Assembly (NCBI GenBank): GCA_017546725.1
Contig: JAFYRX010000016.1
Location: 1-36,762, forward strand
Direction: 5' to 3'
Length of the DNA: 36,762 nt
From: Alistipes sp.
GTDB lineage: Bacteria > Bacteroidota > Bacteroidia > Bacteroidales > Rikenellaceae
The translations under genes were made by a program, and so were the position numbers. Below, piece after piece: positions 11,594-20,220 of this stretch. Each line of letters starts with the position of its first letter. Within the stretch, counting starts at the first letter, position 1. The notes below the pieces were generated by a model. The model made no database searches. It saw only the letters and a program-made list of their open reading frames with translations, and had not been told where the DNA came from.

Positions 11594-12982
11594 TTAGAAC
11601 TCGGCATTGTTCGGAGTACGCGGGAACGGAATCACATCGCGGATGTTACCCATACCCGTTACAAACAAGAGCAAACGCTCGAAGCCCAATCCGAATCCAG
11701 AGTGAGGAGCAGAACCCCAACGACGAGTATCCAAATACCACCAGATATCGGCCTCGTTCATTCCGAGTTCCTTCACTCGTGCAGAAAGTTTGCCATAATC
11801 GGCCTCACGCTCCGAACCACCTATAATCTCGCCGATTTTTGGGAACAATACGTCCATAGCACGAACGGTCTTGCCATCCTCGTTCTGCTTCATATAGAAT
11901 GCCTTAATCTCCTTGGGATAGTTAATCAAGATAACAGGACGCTTGAAATGCTCCTCAACGAGGTAGCGCTCGTGCTCTGACTGAAGGTCACAACCCCACT
12001 CGCAGGGGAACTCGAACTTGCGGCCAGAAGCCTTCAAGATGTTGATACCCTCGGTGTAGTCCAAACGTACGAAGTCGTTAGCCAAGACAAACTCCAGACG
12101 CTTGATAAGTTCCTTATCCCACATCTTGTTCATAAACTCCAAATCCTCGCGGCAGTTCTCCAACGCATAGCGGATGAGATACTTGAGGAAATCCTCAGCC
12201 AACTCCATATTGTCCTCCAACTCATAGAAGGCCATCTCGGGCTCAATCATCCAGAACTCGGCCAAGTGACGGGGAGTGTTAGAGTTCTCGGCACGGAATG
12301 TCGGGCCGAAAGTGTAAATGCGACCGAGTGACAATGCACCCAACTCACCCTCCAACTGACCTGACACGGTCAAATTACAAGGCTTACCGAAGAAGTCCTG
12401 TGAGTAATCTACCTTACCATCCTCTGTGCGGGGAGGATTAGCGATATCGAGAGTAGTCACATTGAACATAGCACCTGCACCCTCGCAGTCAGAACCTGTG
12501 ATAAGCGGAGTGTGGAGATAATAGAAACCATTGTCGTTGAAATACTTATGGATAGCAAATGCCATAGCGTGACGAATACGCAACACCGCGCCGAAAGTAT
12601 TTGTACGAGGGCGCAAATAAGCGATATCACGCAAGAACTCCAACGAGTGGCCCTTTTTCTGCAAAGGATATGTCTCGGGGTCGGCAGTACCGTAAATCTC
12701 GATGTCGGCAGCCTGCACCTCAACACCCTGTCCCGATGCGGGAGACTCAACCAACTTACCATCTACACGCAAGCAAGCACCTGTAGTCACCAACTTAAGT
12801 TTCTCCTCATCGAAAGAGGCCAAATCGACTACAATCTGTATATTTGCCACGCAAGAACCATCGTTCAATGCGATAAATGCAACATTCTTGTTACCGCGCT
12901 TTGTACGCACCCAACCTTTTACCGTGATGTCGCTACCTACGACACCCGATTTGAGAATCTCTGCAATTCTTTGACTCTTCAT
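11594..12982 (-). CDS. asnS: Asparaginyl-tRNA synthetase
   Basis: 462 residues. The N-terminal OB-fold anticodon-binding domain begins with [19 protein letters not shown] (21-39). The class IIb catalytic core has motif 2 in [20 protein letters not shown] (229-248) and motif 3 in [10 protein letters not shown] (429-438); the end [11 protein letters not shown] is typical of AsnRS. It charges tRNA-Asn with asparagine in the cytoplasm, which implies that this organism does not rely solely on the transamidation route. A full -33/-7 promoter lies about 95 bases upstream and overlaps the promoter of the divergent GH2-like gene. Confidence 0.97.
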   Translation of the reverse strand: MKSQRIAEILKSGVVGSDITVKGWVRTKRGNKNVAFIALNDGSCVANIQIVVDLASFDEEKLKLVTTGACLRVDGKLVESPASGQGVEVQAADIEIYGTADPETYPLQKKGHSLEFLRDIAYLRPRTNTFGAVLRIRHAMAFAIHKYFNDNGFYYLHTPLITGSDCEGAGAMFNVTTLDIANPPRTEDGKVDYSQDFFGKPCNLTVSGQLEGELGALSLGRIYTFGPTFRAENSNTPRHLAEFWMIEPEMAFYELEDNMELAEDFLKYLIRYALENCREDLEFMNKMWDKELIKRLEFVLANDFVRLDYTEGINILKASGRKFEFPCEWGCDLQSEHERYLVEEHFKRPVILINYPKEIKAFYMKQNEDGKTVRAMDVLFPKIGEIIGGSEREADYGKLSARVKELGMNEADIWWYLDTRRWGSAPHSGFGLGFERLLLFVTGMGNIRDVIPFPRTPNNAEF

Positions 12983-13074
12983 AGTTTTCTGTATTTATTT
13001 ACTTTTTCTAATTTTTCAATTCCGATATTGCATTTCACCTATCCAAAACTCTCTATGATAGGTTTATCAATCCA

Positions 13075-13105
13075 CAAAGATACGCAATAATTTGATATTT
13101 GTCAA
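13075..13105 (-). promoter_or_regulatory. Promoter of asnS (complete -33/-7)
   Basis: On the minus strand TTG (13103-13105), a 20-base spacer and TATCTTTG (13075-13082) match the full Bacteroidetes sigma-70-type promoter. Predicted transcription starts near 13068, giving a leader of about 85 bases before asnS. Confidence 0.8.
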
Positions 13106-13121
13106 AAAAAAAGTACCTTTG
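13092..13121 (+). promoter_or_regulatory. Promoter of the GH2-like/rlmH/LtaS-type operon (complete -33/-7)
   Basis: TTG (13092-13094), a 19-base spacer containing an A-tract, then TACCTTTG (13114-13121). The two divergent promoters interlock: each -33 TTG lies within the spacer of the other, so polymerase cannot occupy both at once. The position also shows that translation of the downstream gene must begin at 13185 rather than at the ATG at 13092. Confidence 0.8.
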
Positions 13122-13184
13122 CATTTGGTACTTTGTACCATAAATCACGAATCGACCAAAATACAATTAATTTGTAGAGTTTAT

Positions 13185-14492
13185 ATGAGAAGATTTATCC
13201 TGTTGGGCGCAGCCCTTATAAGTATGATAAATGCCTTTGCACAAGGTCCGCGCGTCTATCGTTCGGAGTTCATCACCTACGACAAACGCGAGGATGCTAC
13301 GGCCGACAAACGCAGCGAGACAGCACGATATACCGACTTCAAGCCACAACCCGTTTCGATAGCGGGAGGTGAGGCTCGCTATGTGCAGAAGATAACTATT
13401 GATGCTACGATGAACGACTACAACCTATTCTTCCACTTGGAGAATGTAGGTATGGCATATACGCTTTTCATCAACAACGAGGTCGTAGCAGAGGTCGATG
13501 ACCCCATCACTCCAGCCGATTTTATGCTCTCGCCATATATGCGTCAGGGTGTGAACGAGGTGATGATTGGTGTTCGCCAGAGCCGCACTCCGCAGTTGCA
13601 GGAGAATATCATCCAGCCCGAGTTTGAGCAGTTCGAAAATAGTTACTTCTTTGCGCAACGCCGCTTGGCTGTTCGTGACTTCGAGATTGTACTTGAGCCC
13701 GACACCACTCGTCAATACGCCAAATTGAAGTTGGACGTAATCGTTGCCAACGACTTTAATTTCAAGGAGAAGATTCAGGTTGGATTCGACATCTACGACC
13801 CCAAGGGCAAACTCAAGGAGTATAGTGTAAACGAGTTGGAGATTGAGGGCCGTTCGATTGACACTCTACACTTTAACCCCGATGTTTATCATAGTTACAA
13901 CTTCAAGTGGGGAGATGGACAGAAGCCCCTCTACGATGTGATGATTTACGTCAAGCGCAATGGTATGTTGTGGGAGTACATCCCCCTGAAGATAGGTTTC
14001 GGTAAGACGGTATATAAAGACAAGAAGTATTTCCGCTTCGACCAGGTGCTTCACATACAGAAGAAGGAGCATTTCAACGCCATAGGTGACCGTCACAAGA
14101 CTTTCGTCGAGATTGAACAGTTGAAACTGCGTGGTTACAACACCCTCTGCCCCGACTATCCGCAGCCCAAGTGGTTCTACGATATGTGCGACAAGGCGGG
14201 TATGTTCGTTATCGAGCGCATCAACATCAACTCGCCCACGAACTATAACATCCGCACCATTGGAGGAACACCTGCCAACGACCCCGCACTCTACGAGGAG
14301 TATATGACTCGCGTTAAGGCGGCATATTACCGTTCACGTAACCACTCTTGCATTATTGCATATCGCTTGGGTGGCGAGAACTCGGGTAACGGATACAATA
14401 TGTACAAGGTCTACGAGTGGATAAAGTCTGTCGAGAAGCGTCGCCCCGTATTCTATGACGGCGCCGAGGGCGAATGGAACACCGATTTGTAG
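13185..14492 (+). CDS. Exported GH2-like protein lacking the C-terminal catalytic half
   Basis: 435 residues from the chosen start MRRFILLGAALISM, a signal peptide ending INAFA-Q; an earlier in-frame ATG at 13092 lies inside the promoter and is rejected. The layout follows GH2 enzymes: jelly-roll domain (about 50-180), Ig-like domain (about 185-300), and the first part of a TIM barrel with RGYNTLCPDYPQPKWFYDMC (compare the [16 protein letters not shown] segment of the GH2 enzyme at 3324-6413). The acid/base region reads LGGENSGNG, so the usual GNE is GGE with a candidate E398. The protein stops about 37 residues later, so the nucleophile strand and C-terminal domains are absent. It is unlikely to be an ordinary glycosidase; binding or structural use is a possibility. 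It is followed by rlmH after 4 bases. Confidence 0.82.
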   Translation: MRRFILLGAALISMINAFAQGPRVYRSEFITYDKREDATADKRSETARYTDFKPQPVSIAGGEARYVQKITIDATMNDYNLFFHLENVGMAYTLFINNEVVAEVDDPITPADFMLSPYMRQGVNEVMIGVRQSRTPQLQENIIQPEFEQFENSYFFAQRRLAVRDFEIVLEPDTTRQYAKLKLDVIVANDFNFKEKIQVGFDIYDPKGKLKEYSVNELEIEGRSIDTLHFNPDVYHSYNFKWGDGQKPLYDVMIYVKRNGMLWEYIPLKIGFGKTVYKDKKYFRFDQVLHIQKKEHFNAIGDRHKTFVEIEQLKLRGYNTLCPDYPQPKWFYDMCDKAGMFVIERININSPTNYNIRTIGGTPANDPALYEEYMTRVKAAYYRSRNHSCIIAYRLGGENSGNGYNMYKVYEWIKSVEKRRPVFYDGAEGEWNTDL

Positions 14493-14496
14493 AGGG

Positions 14497-14970
14497 ATGA
14501 ACATAGAACTTATAGTTGTCGGCAAGACCGACTCCCGCGAGGTGGAGGCTTTGGTCGAGATGTACGCCAAACGCGTAAATCATTATTGCAAATTCTCTAT
14601 TACTACAATCGCCGACGTGCGTAACACCCGCAATATGGCCGCCTCACGCCAAAAGCAGTTGGAGGGAGAGGCTATAATGAAGTTAATCACAGAGGGAGAT
14701 TACGTGGTGTTGATGGATGAGCGTGGCCAGCAATACACATCAATGGAGTATGCACAATGGTTGCAAAAGCGTATGCTGAGTGGCGTGAAACGACTTGCGC
14801 TGGTAATCGGAGGCCCCTACGGATTCTCGGAGGAGGTGTATGCCCGTGCCAACCAGAAGATTTCACTCTCAAAGATGACATTCTCGCACCAAATCGTACG
14901 TGCCATATTTGCCGAGCAACTCTACAGAGCCTTTACAATCCTTAACAACGAACCTTATCATCACGAATAG
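14497..14970 (+). CDS. rlmH: 23S rRNA (pseudouridine1915-N3)-methyltransferase RlmH
   Basis: 157 residues, the standard length. The start MNIELIVVGKT was chosen because it matches the family N-terminus; an upstream in-frame ATG at 14455 overlaps the preceding gene. SPOUT-fold knot motifs are present: LMDERGQQYTS, VIGGPYGFSEEV (the S-adenosylmethionine-binding loop) and the C-terminal SLSKMTFSHQIVRAI, then EQLYRAFTILNNEPYHHE. RlmH methylates pseudouridine 1915 in helix 69 of 23S rRNA on assembled 70S ribosomes. It is packed between the GH2-like gene (4-base gap) and the membrane phosphotransferase (2-base gap), suggesting coupled translation. Confidence 0.96.
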   Translation: MNIELIVVGKTDSREVEALVEMYAKRVNHYCKFSITTIADVRNTRNMAASRQKQLEGEAIMKLITEGDYVVLMDERGQQYTSMEYAQWLQKRMLSGVKRLALVIGGPYGFSEEVYARANQKISLSKMTFSHQIVRAIFAEQLYRAFTILNNEPYHHE

Positions 14971-14972
14971 CG

Positions 14973-16931
14973 ATGAAAATCCTAAAGACACATACCGCAT
15001 TGCTCGTCTGGCGCATCGTGTTGCTATACATCATACTTATGGCTCTGCGTGCGCTATTCTATTTGTATAATAGTGCGCTTATCGGGCCATTGCCATCTGC
15101 CGAGATGGGTAGTATGTTGCGTGGAGCATTGCAGTTCGACACCGTATCGTTGCTCTACGCCAATGCCATATTTATCCTGCTGTCGTTGGTGCCGCTAAGG
15201 ATTAGAGAGCGAGGCTGGTGGCAGAGTGTGATGTATTGGTACTACGTCATCGTAAACGGTATACTCGTCATCGGCTTCAATATTGCCGATGCCATATATT
15301 TCCGCTACACGCAAAAACGATTTTCGGCAGACGAGATATTCTTTGCAGACAACGATAATTCGTTGCAACTCTTCTTCAAGTTTGCTGCCGAAAATTGGCT
15401 TATCGTATTGATAGGTTTTGTACTGTGGGGAGTTTTGGCGTTGAGTTATGCCCGCAAGGCAAAGCCCCAATCTCCTCTGACAGGGTGGCGATACTATGCT
15501 GGCTCGACAGCCATTCTGCTTGTGTCCGTAGGATTGGCTATAGGTGGTATCCGAGGCGGCTTCACCAAGATGACTCGCCCGATTACTCTATCAAACGCTA
15601 CGCTCTATACGGCTGACAATATGCGGGCGACGATGATTTTGAGCAATCCGTTCTGCATACTGCGCACCATAGGCTCAAGCGGCAAGATTCACTACGACAA
15701 ATACTTCGACGAAGAGACCTTACGCTCGCTCTACACGCCCGACCACTACCCTGCCGAGGGTACATCTGAAACAGAACTTACAGGTCGCAACGTGGTGATG
15801 ATTATATTGGAAAGTTTCTCAGCCGAGCATTCGGCTCTGCTTCGTCCCGACCTCTATGCTGACAAGGAGCAGAAGGGTTACACCCCGTTCCTCGACTCGT
15901 TGATGCGACAGAGTTACACCTTTTATAATATGTACTCCAACGGCAAGCGCTCGATTCAGGCTCTGCCAGCGGTGTGGAGTTCCATCCCTTCGTTCAAATC
16001 ACCCTTCGTGCTTATGCCTCAGGCTATGGCCGAGACCGAGGCTCTGCCCCGCATCTTGCGCAACAAGGGCTACGAAACTATGTTCTTCTGCGGCTCCGAC
16101 AACGGCTCGATGGGTTTTGGCGCATACGCACGTTCAGTCGGCATCGACAATCTCTACAGTCGCGAGGACTACGAAAAGGTGCACGGCAAAGAGGATTTCG
16201 ACGGTTATTGGGGCATTTGGGACGAGGATTTCCTGAACTATATGGGCGAAGTTTTGAGCAAGCAGAAGCAACCATTCTTCTCGACAATGTTTACACTCTC
16301 GTCGCACCATCCGTTTGTAATTCCCGAGAAATACGAAGGCAAGTTCAGCGACGGTCTTACGGCCAACCACCGCTGTGTGCAGTATGTCGATGATGCCTTC
16401 CGCAAGTTCTTTGCCCGCTATGAAAACGAGGAGTGGTTCCGCAACACGATTTTCGTATTTGTAGCCGACCACGTCTCGAGCGAGAAGTTCTCGGAGGAGT
16501 TCCGTCGTTCGCCCTCCGACTATCAGATTTTCGGATTTATGTATGCCCCCGACAGCGCACTCTTTGGCGAGCATCATCAGGTGGTGTCGCAAATTGATAT
16601 TATGCCCACGCTGTTGGGACTTATGGGGCACTCGGAGCCATACTTCGCCTTCGGACGTGACATATTTGGCGAGTACGGACGTACCCCGATGGCGGTAAAT
16701 TACGACAACAACCTCTTCCAAGCCATCACGCAGGAGTACTTGATTCGCTTCGACGAGAAGAGCATAACGGCTATCTACGCATTGGATGATACGGCACACG
16801 AGAATAATCTCGTCGGCAAGGTCGATGTCGCCACCATCGAGCGCGAACTAAAGGCTATGATTCAAAGTTACTACTCACACATCGAACAGAAAGATTACCT
16901 TGTAGATAAAATAGAGAATCAGGAGGAGTAA
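14973..16931 (+). CDS. LtaS/MdoB-type membrane phosphoglycerol transferase or sulfatase-fold phosphoethanolamine transferase
   Basis: 652 residues. Five hydrophobic segments in the first 200 residues anchor the protein, followed by a large extracytoplasmic alkaline phosphatase-superfamily domain (about 265-600). Metal and nucleophile motifs are present: E280 in IILESFS, S327 in NGKRSIQALP at the position of the LtaS nucleophilic Thr, the W-x-x-x-D segment GYWGIWDEDF, SSHHPF, and D499-H500 in FVADH. In Gram-negative bacteria such proteins add phosphoglycerol or related head groups to periplasmic glycans, lipids or polysaccharides. The exact acceptor is unknown. It is the last gene of the operon started at 13092 and ends at a clear terminator. 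Confidence 0.88.
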   Translation: MKILKTHTALLVWRIVLLYIILMALRALFYLYNSALIGPLPSAEMGSMLRGALQFDTVSLLYANAIFILLSLVPLRIRERGWWQSVMYWYYVIVNGILVIGFNIADAIYFRYTQKRFSADEIFFADNDNSLQLFFKFAAENWLIVLIGFVLWGVLALSYARKAKPQSPLTGWRYYAGSTAILLVSVGLAIGGIRGGFTKMTRPITLSNATLYTADNMRATMILSNPFCILRTIGSSGKIHYDKYFDEETLRSLYTPDHYPAEGTSETELTGRNVVMIILESFSAEHSALLRPDLYADKEQKGYTPFLDSLMRQSYTFYNMYSNGKRSIQALPAVWSSIPSFKSPFVLMPQAMAETEALPRILRNKGYETMFFCGSDNGSMGFGAYARSVGIDNLYSREDYEKVHGKEDFDGYWGIWDEDFLNYMGEVLSKQKQPFFSTMFTLSSHHPFVIPEKYEGKFSDGLTANHRCVQYVDDAFRKFFARYENEEWFRNTIFVFVADHVSSEKFSEEFRRSPSDYQIFGFMYAPDSALFGEHHQVVSQIDIMPTLLGLMGHSEPYFAFGRDIFGEYGRTPMAVNYDNNLFQAITQEYLIRFDEKSITAIYALDDTAHENNLVGKVDVATIERELKAMIQSYYSHIEQKDYLVDKIENQEE

Positions 16932-16964
16932 AGCCTCGCTTTGACTCCACATATCCCTTTACAA

Positions 16965-16998
16965 CAAAATCTCCCTCTTTAGTTAGAGGGAGATTTTG
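16965..16998. terminator. Bidirectional intrinsic terminator
   Basis: A 14-bp perfect stem (CAAAATCTCCCTCT at 16965-16978, AGAGGGAGATTTTG at 16985-16998) with a 6-base loop. The stem base carries T-runs on both strands, fitting the convergent LtaS-type and YgiQ-type genes on either side. Confidence 0.88.
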
Positions 16999-17010
16999 CA
17001 TATAATGACC

Positions 17011-18816
17011 TTATCGTTTGCGGAATTTTGACTTAGTGGCGAACTCTCGGCGACCCTCGGTTTTTGCTCGCGGTTGCGAGGAGCGAGGAGCACTTTTCGG
17101 GGTGCGATGTGATGGTTTATCCTTAAAGAAATAGGCCTTTTGGCGACGCTTGTCGTCCTGCGAGCGAGCAACGTACACACTCTCGCCCGTATAGGGATTC
17201 TCGCCTGTATAGAACATCACCGAAGAAAGAGTCATCGGCGTGGGCGTAAGGTCCTGCACCTGCTCCAAGTCGAAATGCAGACGCCCCAACACCTTATCGG
17301 CCAAAGCCTGCATATCGCACTCACGACACGCGGGGTGCGACGATATAAAATAAGGTATAAGTTGATACGGAAGTCCATTATCGGAGCAAATCTTGCGGAA
17401 ATCACGATTCAGTTGCTCGAACATCTCGAACGAGGGCTTGCGCATAACATCCAAAACGTGCTTCTCAGTATGCTCGGGGGCAACCTTCAATCGACCCGAG
17501 GTGTGGTGCTTGATGACAGTCTCCAAGTAGGCCGAGTTATCGAACAAGTCGTAACGTATTCCGCTACCGATGAAGGCCTTCTTGATACCCTTCACGCTGC
17601 GCACCTTCTCATACAGAGCGAGCAGACGCGAATGGTCGTTATCGAGATTAGGGCACATCTTGGGGTGCAGACACGATGGACGGCGACACTTACGGCAGGC
17701 ATCCTTGTTACGGCCACCCATACCATACATATTGGCCGACGGAGCACCTATATCCGAGAGATAACCCTTGAAGTCGGGCATCTGCACAACACGCTCCACC
17801 TCGCGGAGAATAGATTTCTCGCTACGCGAATTGATAAACTTACCCTGATGCGCCGAGATGGTACAGAACGAGCATCCTCCGAAACAACCACGATGTATGT
17901 TTATCGAGTGCTTAATCATCTCCCACGCAGGGATATCGCCCTTACCTCGATAGCGGGGATGGGGTGCACGTTCATAGGGCAGGTCAAACGAGTGGTCCAA
18001 CTCCTCGGTCGAGAGCGTAGCGTTAGGCGGTGTCACAACGACATATTTACCCCCAACAGCCTCAACCAAAGTCACATCCGACTCCATCATATTACTCAAC
18101 GTCTCAACCTCAACGAAGTTGCGACCGAAAGCACGCTTATCACTTTGACACTCCTCATACGAGGCCAAATGGCGTGTGGTCGAGGGATTCAACTTCTCAA
18201 TGCAACTCTTATCAGCAAGATAGGCAACCTGACGAATCTTACGCAACAGATTGGCGTTGTAGCCATTGTGCATAGCACGAGCAACCTGCTGTACTACCCT
18301 CTCGCCCATACCATATATTAATAAGTCGGCTCCACTCTCAACCAAAACCGAGGGTTTCAGGCTGTCGCTCCAATAGTCGTAATGCGTAAGGCGACGAAGC
18401 GAGGCCTCGATACCACCTATTACGACGGGAACGTGGGGATACAACTTCTTGAGGATACGGCTATAGACCGTCACTGCATAGTCGGGACGGAAACCCGCCT
18501 TGCCACCTGCTGTGTAGGCATCGTTGCTACGCAGACGCTTATTGGCCGTATAGTGATTGACCATAGAGTCCATAGAGCCACCCGACACGCCAAAGAATAG
18601 GCGAGGCACGCCCAACTTGGTGAAATCACGCAGGTCGTCGCGCCAATTAGGTTGTGGCACGATAGCAACACGATAACCCTCGGCCTCGAGCAGACGTCCC
18701 ACCACAGCCGCACCAAATGACGGATGGTCGATATAGGCATCAGCCGTAAAGAGGATTACGTCGATGTAATCCCAACCCAAGGCTCGCACCTCCTTTATGG
18801 TAGTTGGCAAAAACAT
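17011..18816 (-). CDS. YgiQ-family radical SAM protein
   Basis: 601 residues. The N-terminal domain (LGWDYIDVILFTADAYIDHP onward) resembles the cobalamin-binding-like region of the YgiQ/UPF0313 family. The radical SAM cluster motif CFGGCSFC places C311, C315 and C318 around a [4Fe-4S] cluster. The C-terminal region includes YTGENPYTGESVYVAR, characteristic of the DUF3362 segment, and ends in a Lys/Arg-rich tail (about 565-601) that suggests RNA or ribosome contact. The precise reaction of this widespread family is not established to my knowledge. It follows the RluD-type gene by 252 bases, a gap that contains a repeat-like element; no promoter is evident for it in that gap. Confidence 0.92.
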   Translation of the reverse strand: MFLPTTIKEVRALGWDYIDVILFTADAYIDHPSFGAAVVGRLLEAEGYRVAIVPQPNWRDDLRDFTKLGVPRLFFGVSGGSMDSMVNHYTANKRLRSNDAYTAGGKAGFRPDYAVTVYSRILKKLYPHVPVVIGGIEASLRRLTHYDYWSDSLKPSVLVESGADLLIYGMGERVVQQVARAMHNGYNANLLRKIRQVAYLADKSCIEKLNPSTTRHLASYEECQSDKRAFGRNFVEVETLSNMMESDVTLVEAVGGKYVVVTPPNATLSTEELDHSFDLPYERAPHPRYRGKGDIPAWEMIKHSINIHRGCFGGCSFCTISAHQGKFINSRSEKSILREVERVVQMPDFKGYLSDIGAPSANMYGMGGRNKDACRKCRRPSCLHPKMCPNLDNDHSRLLALYEKVRSVKGIKKAFIGSGIRYDLFDNSAYLETVIKHHTSGRLKVAPEHTEKHVLDVMRKPSFEMFEQLNRDFRKICSDNGLPYQLIPYFISSHPACRECDMQALADKVLGRLHFDLEQVQDLTPTPMTLSSVMFYTGENPYTGESVYVARSQDDKRRQKAYFFKDKPSHRTPKSAPRSSQPRAKTEGRREFATKSKFRKR

Positions 18817-18883
18817 AGGTATTATTCGCTTCCTATACTATTTACACTCTTTTTTAAGATATCTTGCTTTCTACTGCCTACCT

Positions 18884-18985
18884 TGCGGCCGCTGGCCGCA
18901 TTTACAATTCTGACCCACCCCCTAAATCCCCCGCCTCAGGCAGGGGACTTTGGTCGCTACGCTCCGTAGGGTGCAGGGCCAAAGG
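18884..18985. repeat. Hairpin-rich intergenic element, candidate dispersed repeat
   Basis: About 100 bases of GC-rich, non-coding sequence with three stem-loops: TGCGGCC/GGCCGCA (18884-18890 with 18894-18900), TCCCC-n-GCC/GGC-n-GGGGA (18927-18947), and CTTTGG (18948-18953) pairing with CCAAAG (18979-18984) around an inner CTACG/CGTAG hairpin (18957-18969). The motif CCCCCTAAATCCCCC followed by a GGGGACTTTGG segment resembles dispersed intergenic repeats seen in other Bacteroidetes genomes. Copy number cannot be judged from one window. It fills most of the 252-base gap between the YgiQ and RluD-type genes, which otherwise holds nothing recognisable. Confidence 0.55.
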
Positions 18986-19068
18986 CTGTTTAAGTATCTG
19001 TTATTCCTATTGGGTAGCAATCCCTCTTTCGACACTAATTCCCACCCCAATTTTGAATCTCTCTTCGG

Positions 19069-20214
19069 TTACTCCTCCTCCAACTTGCGGGCGGCAACAT
19101 AACCCTCCCACTTGGCGATTACCGACTTCAAATCCTCGGGCAACTCACTCTCGAAATATACCTCCTTGCCTGTCGTAGGATGAACGAATCCGAGCGAACG
19201 GGCGTGCAATGCCTGACGCGGCAGGAGCGAGAAGCAATTCTCGATAAACTGCTTATACTTCGAGAAGGTTGTACCCTTCAAGATGCGGTCGCCACCATAA
19301 CGGCTGTCGTTGAACAAGGGGTGTCCCTGCCACGACATATGTACACGAATCTGGTGAGTACGGCCCGTCTCCAAACGACACTCCACCAACGTCACATAGC
19401 CAAAACGCTGCAACACCTTGTAGTGCGTAACGGCGTGCTTACCATCGCTGCCGTCGGCAAAGACATACATCTGCAATCTATCCTTCGGGCTTCGGCCGAT
19501 GTTACCCGTGATGGTTCCCTCATCCTCCTCGAGATTACCCCACACGAGGGCCACATAGCGGCGATGAATTGTGTGGTCGAAGAACTGCTTGGCCAAACGT
19601 GTATGCGCTCTCTCGTTCTTAGCCACAACCAGCAGACCCGAAGTATCCTTATCAATACGATGCACCAATCCCGCACGCATATCACCCTCCTGGAAGAGTG
19701 GCAAATCGCGCAGATGATAGGTCAGGGCATTCACAAGCGTACCGCTATAATTGCCACAACCAGGATGGACAACCATACCTGCCTGCTTATTCACGATGAT
19801 TATATCGTCATCCTCATAGACAATCTCCAGCGGAATATCCTCCGCAATTATCTCAATCTCTCGCTTCGGATAGGGCATAACGAGCGTAATGCGGTCCAGC
19901 GGCTTAACCTTATAACTCGACTTGGCCGCTACGCCGTTCACCAGGATGTTACCATTGTCGGCCGCCGTTTGAATGCGATTACGCGAACAGTGCTCCATAC
20001 GGTCAACCAGATATTTATCCAGGCGCAGTAACTTCTGCCCCTTATCAACCGTGATGGCAAAGTGTTCGAACAACTCATCGGCACCATCCTCATCGACATC
20101 GTCATCGGAGAGAGACTCCTCGCTCGCCTGACGGGTAGCCATAGGCTCGTCTTGTACAACAGGATTTTGCTCTGCCTCCTGCTCCGATAAAATAAAATCT
20201 CTACCTGCTACCAT
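19069..20214 (-). CDS. RluA/RluD-family 23S rRNA pseudouridine synthase
   Basis: 381 residues. An acidic N-terminal extension (about residues 10-50, rich in Asp/Glu/Ser) precedes an S4 RNA-binding domain (about 62-115, LRLDKYLVDRM) and the catalytic domain with HRIDKDTSGLLVVAK, in which D188 is the expected catalytic aspartate, and RTHQIRVHM. The closest family role is RluD-type isomerisation of uridines 1911, 1915 and 1917 in helix 69 of 23S rRNA. The RlmH enzyme encoded at 14497 would methylate one of these pseudouridines, so both modifiers of helix 69 are in this window though not in one operon. The start is 6 bases after the PASTA gene. Confidence 0.93.
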   Translation of the reverse strand: MVAGRDFILSEQEAEQNPVVQDEPMATRQASEESLSDDDVDEDGADELFEHFAITVDKGQKLLRLDKYLVDRMEHCSRNRIQTAADNGNILVNGVAAKSSYKVKPLDRITLVMPYPKREIEIIAEDIPLEIVYEDDDIIIVNKQAGMVVHPGCGNYSGTLVNALTYHLRDLPLFQEGDMRAGLVHRIDKDTSGLLVVAKNERAHTRLAKQFFDHTIHRRYVALVWGNLEEDEGTITGNIGRSPKDRLQMYVFADGSDGKHAVTHYKVLQRFGYVTLVECRLETGRTHQIRVHMSWQGHPLFNDSRYGGDRILKGTTFSKYKQFIENCFSLLPRQALHARSLGFVHPTTGKEVYFESELPEDLKSVIAKWEGYVAARKLEEE

Positions 20215-20220
20215 ACGACA

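Noticed and set aside
13092-13184. N-terminal extension of the GH2-like protein (31 extra residues)
   Set aside because: The promoter -33 and -7 lie within it, and the signal peptide starts at 13185.
14455-14496. N-terminal extension of RlmH (14 extra residues)
   Set aside because: It overlaps the preceding gene and the family N-terminus begins at MNIELIV, 14497.
17140-18321. 393-codon plus-strand frame antisense to the YgiQ gene
   Set aside because: Antisense shadow; the minus-strand frame has intact radical SAM motifs, and this one has no recognisable domain.
19180-20031. 283-codon plus-strand frame antisense to the RluD-type gene
   Set aside because: Antisense shadow of a well-conserved pseudouridine synthase.
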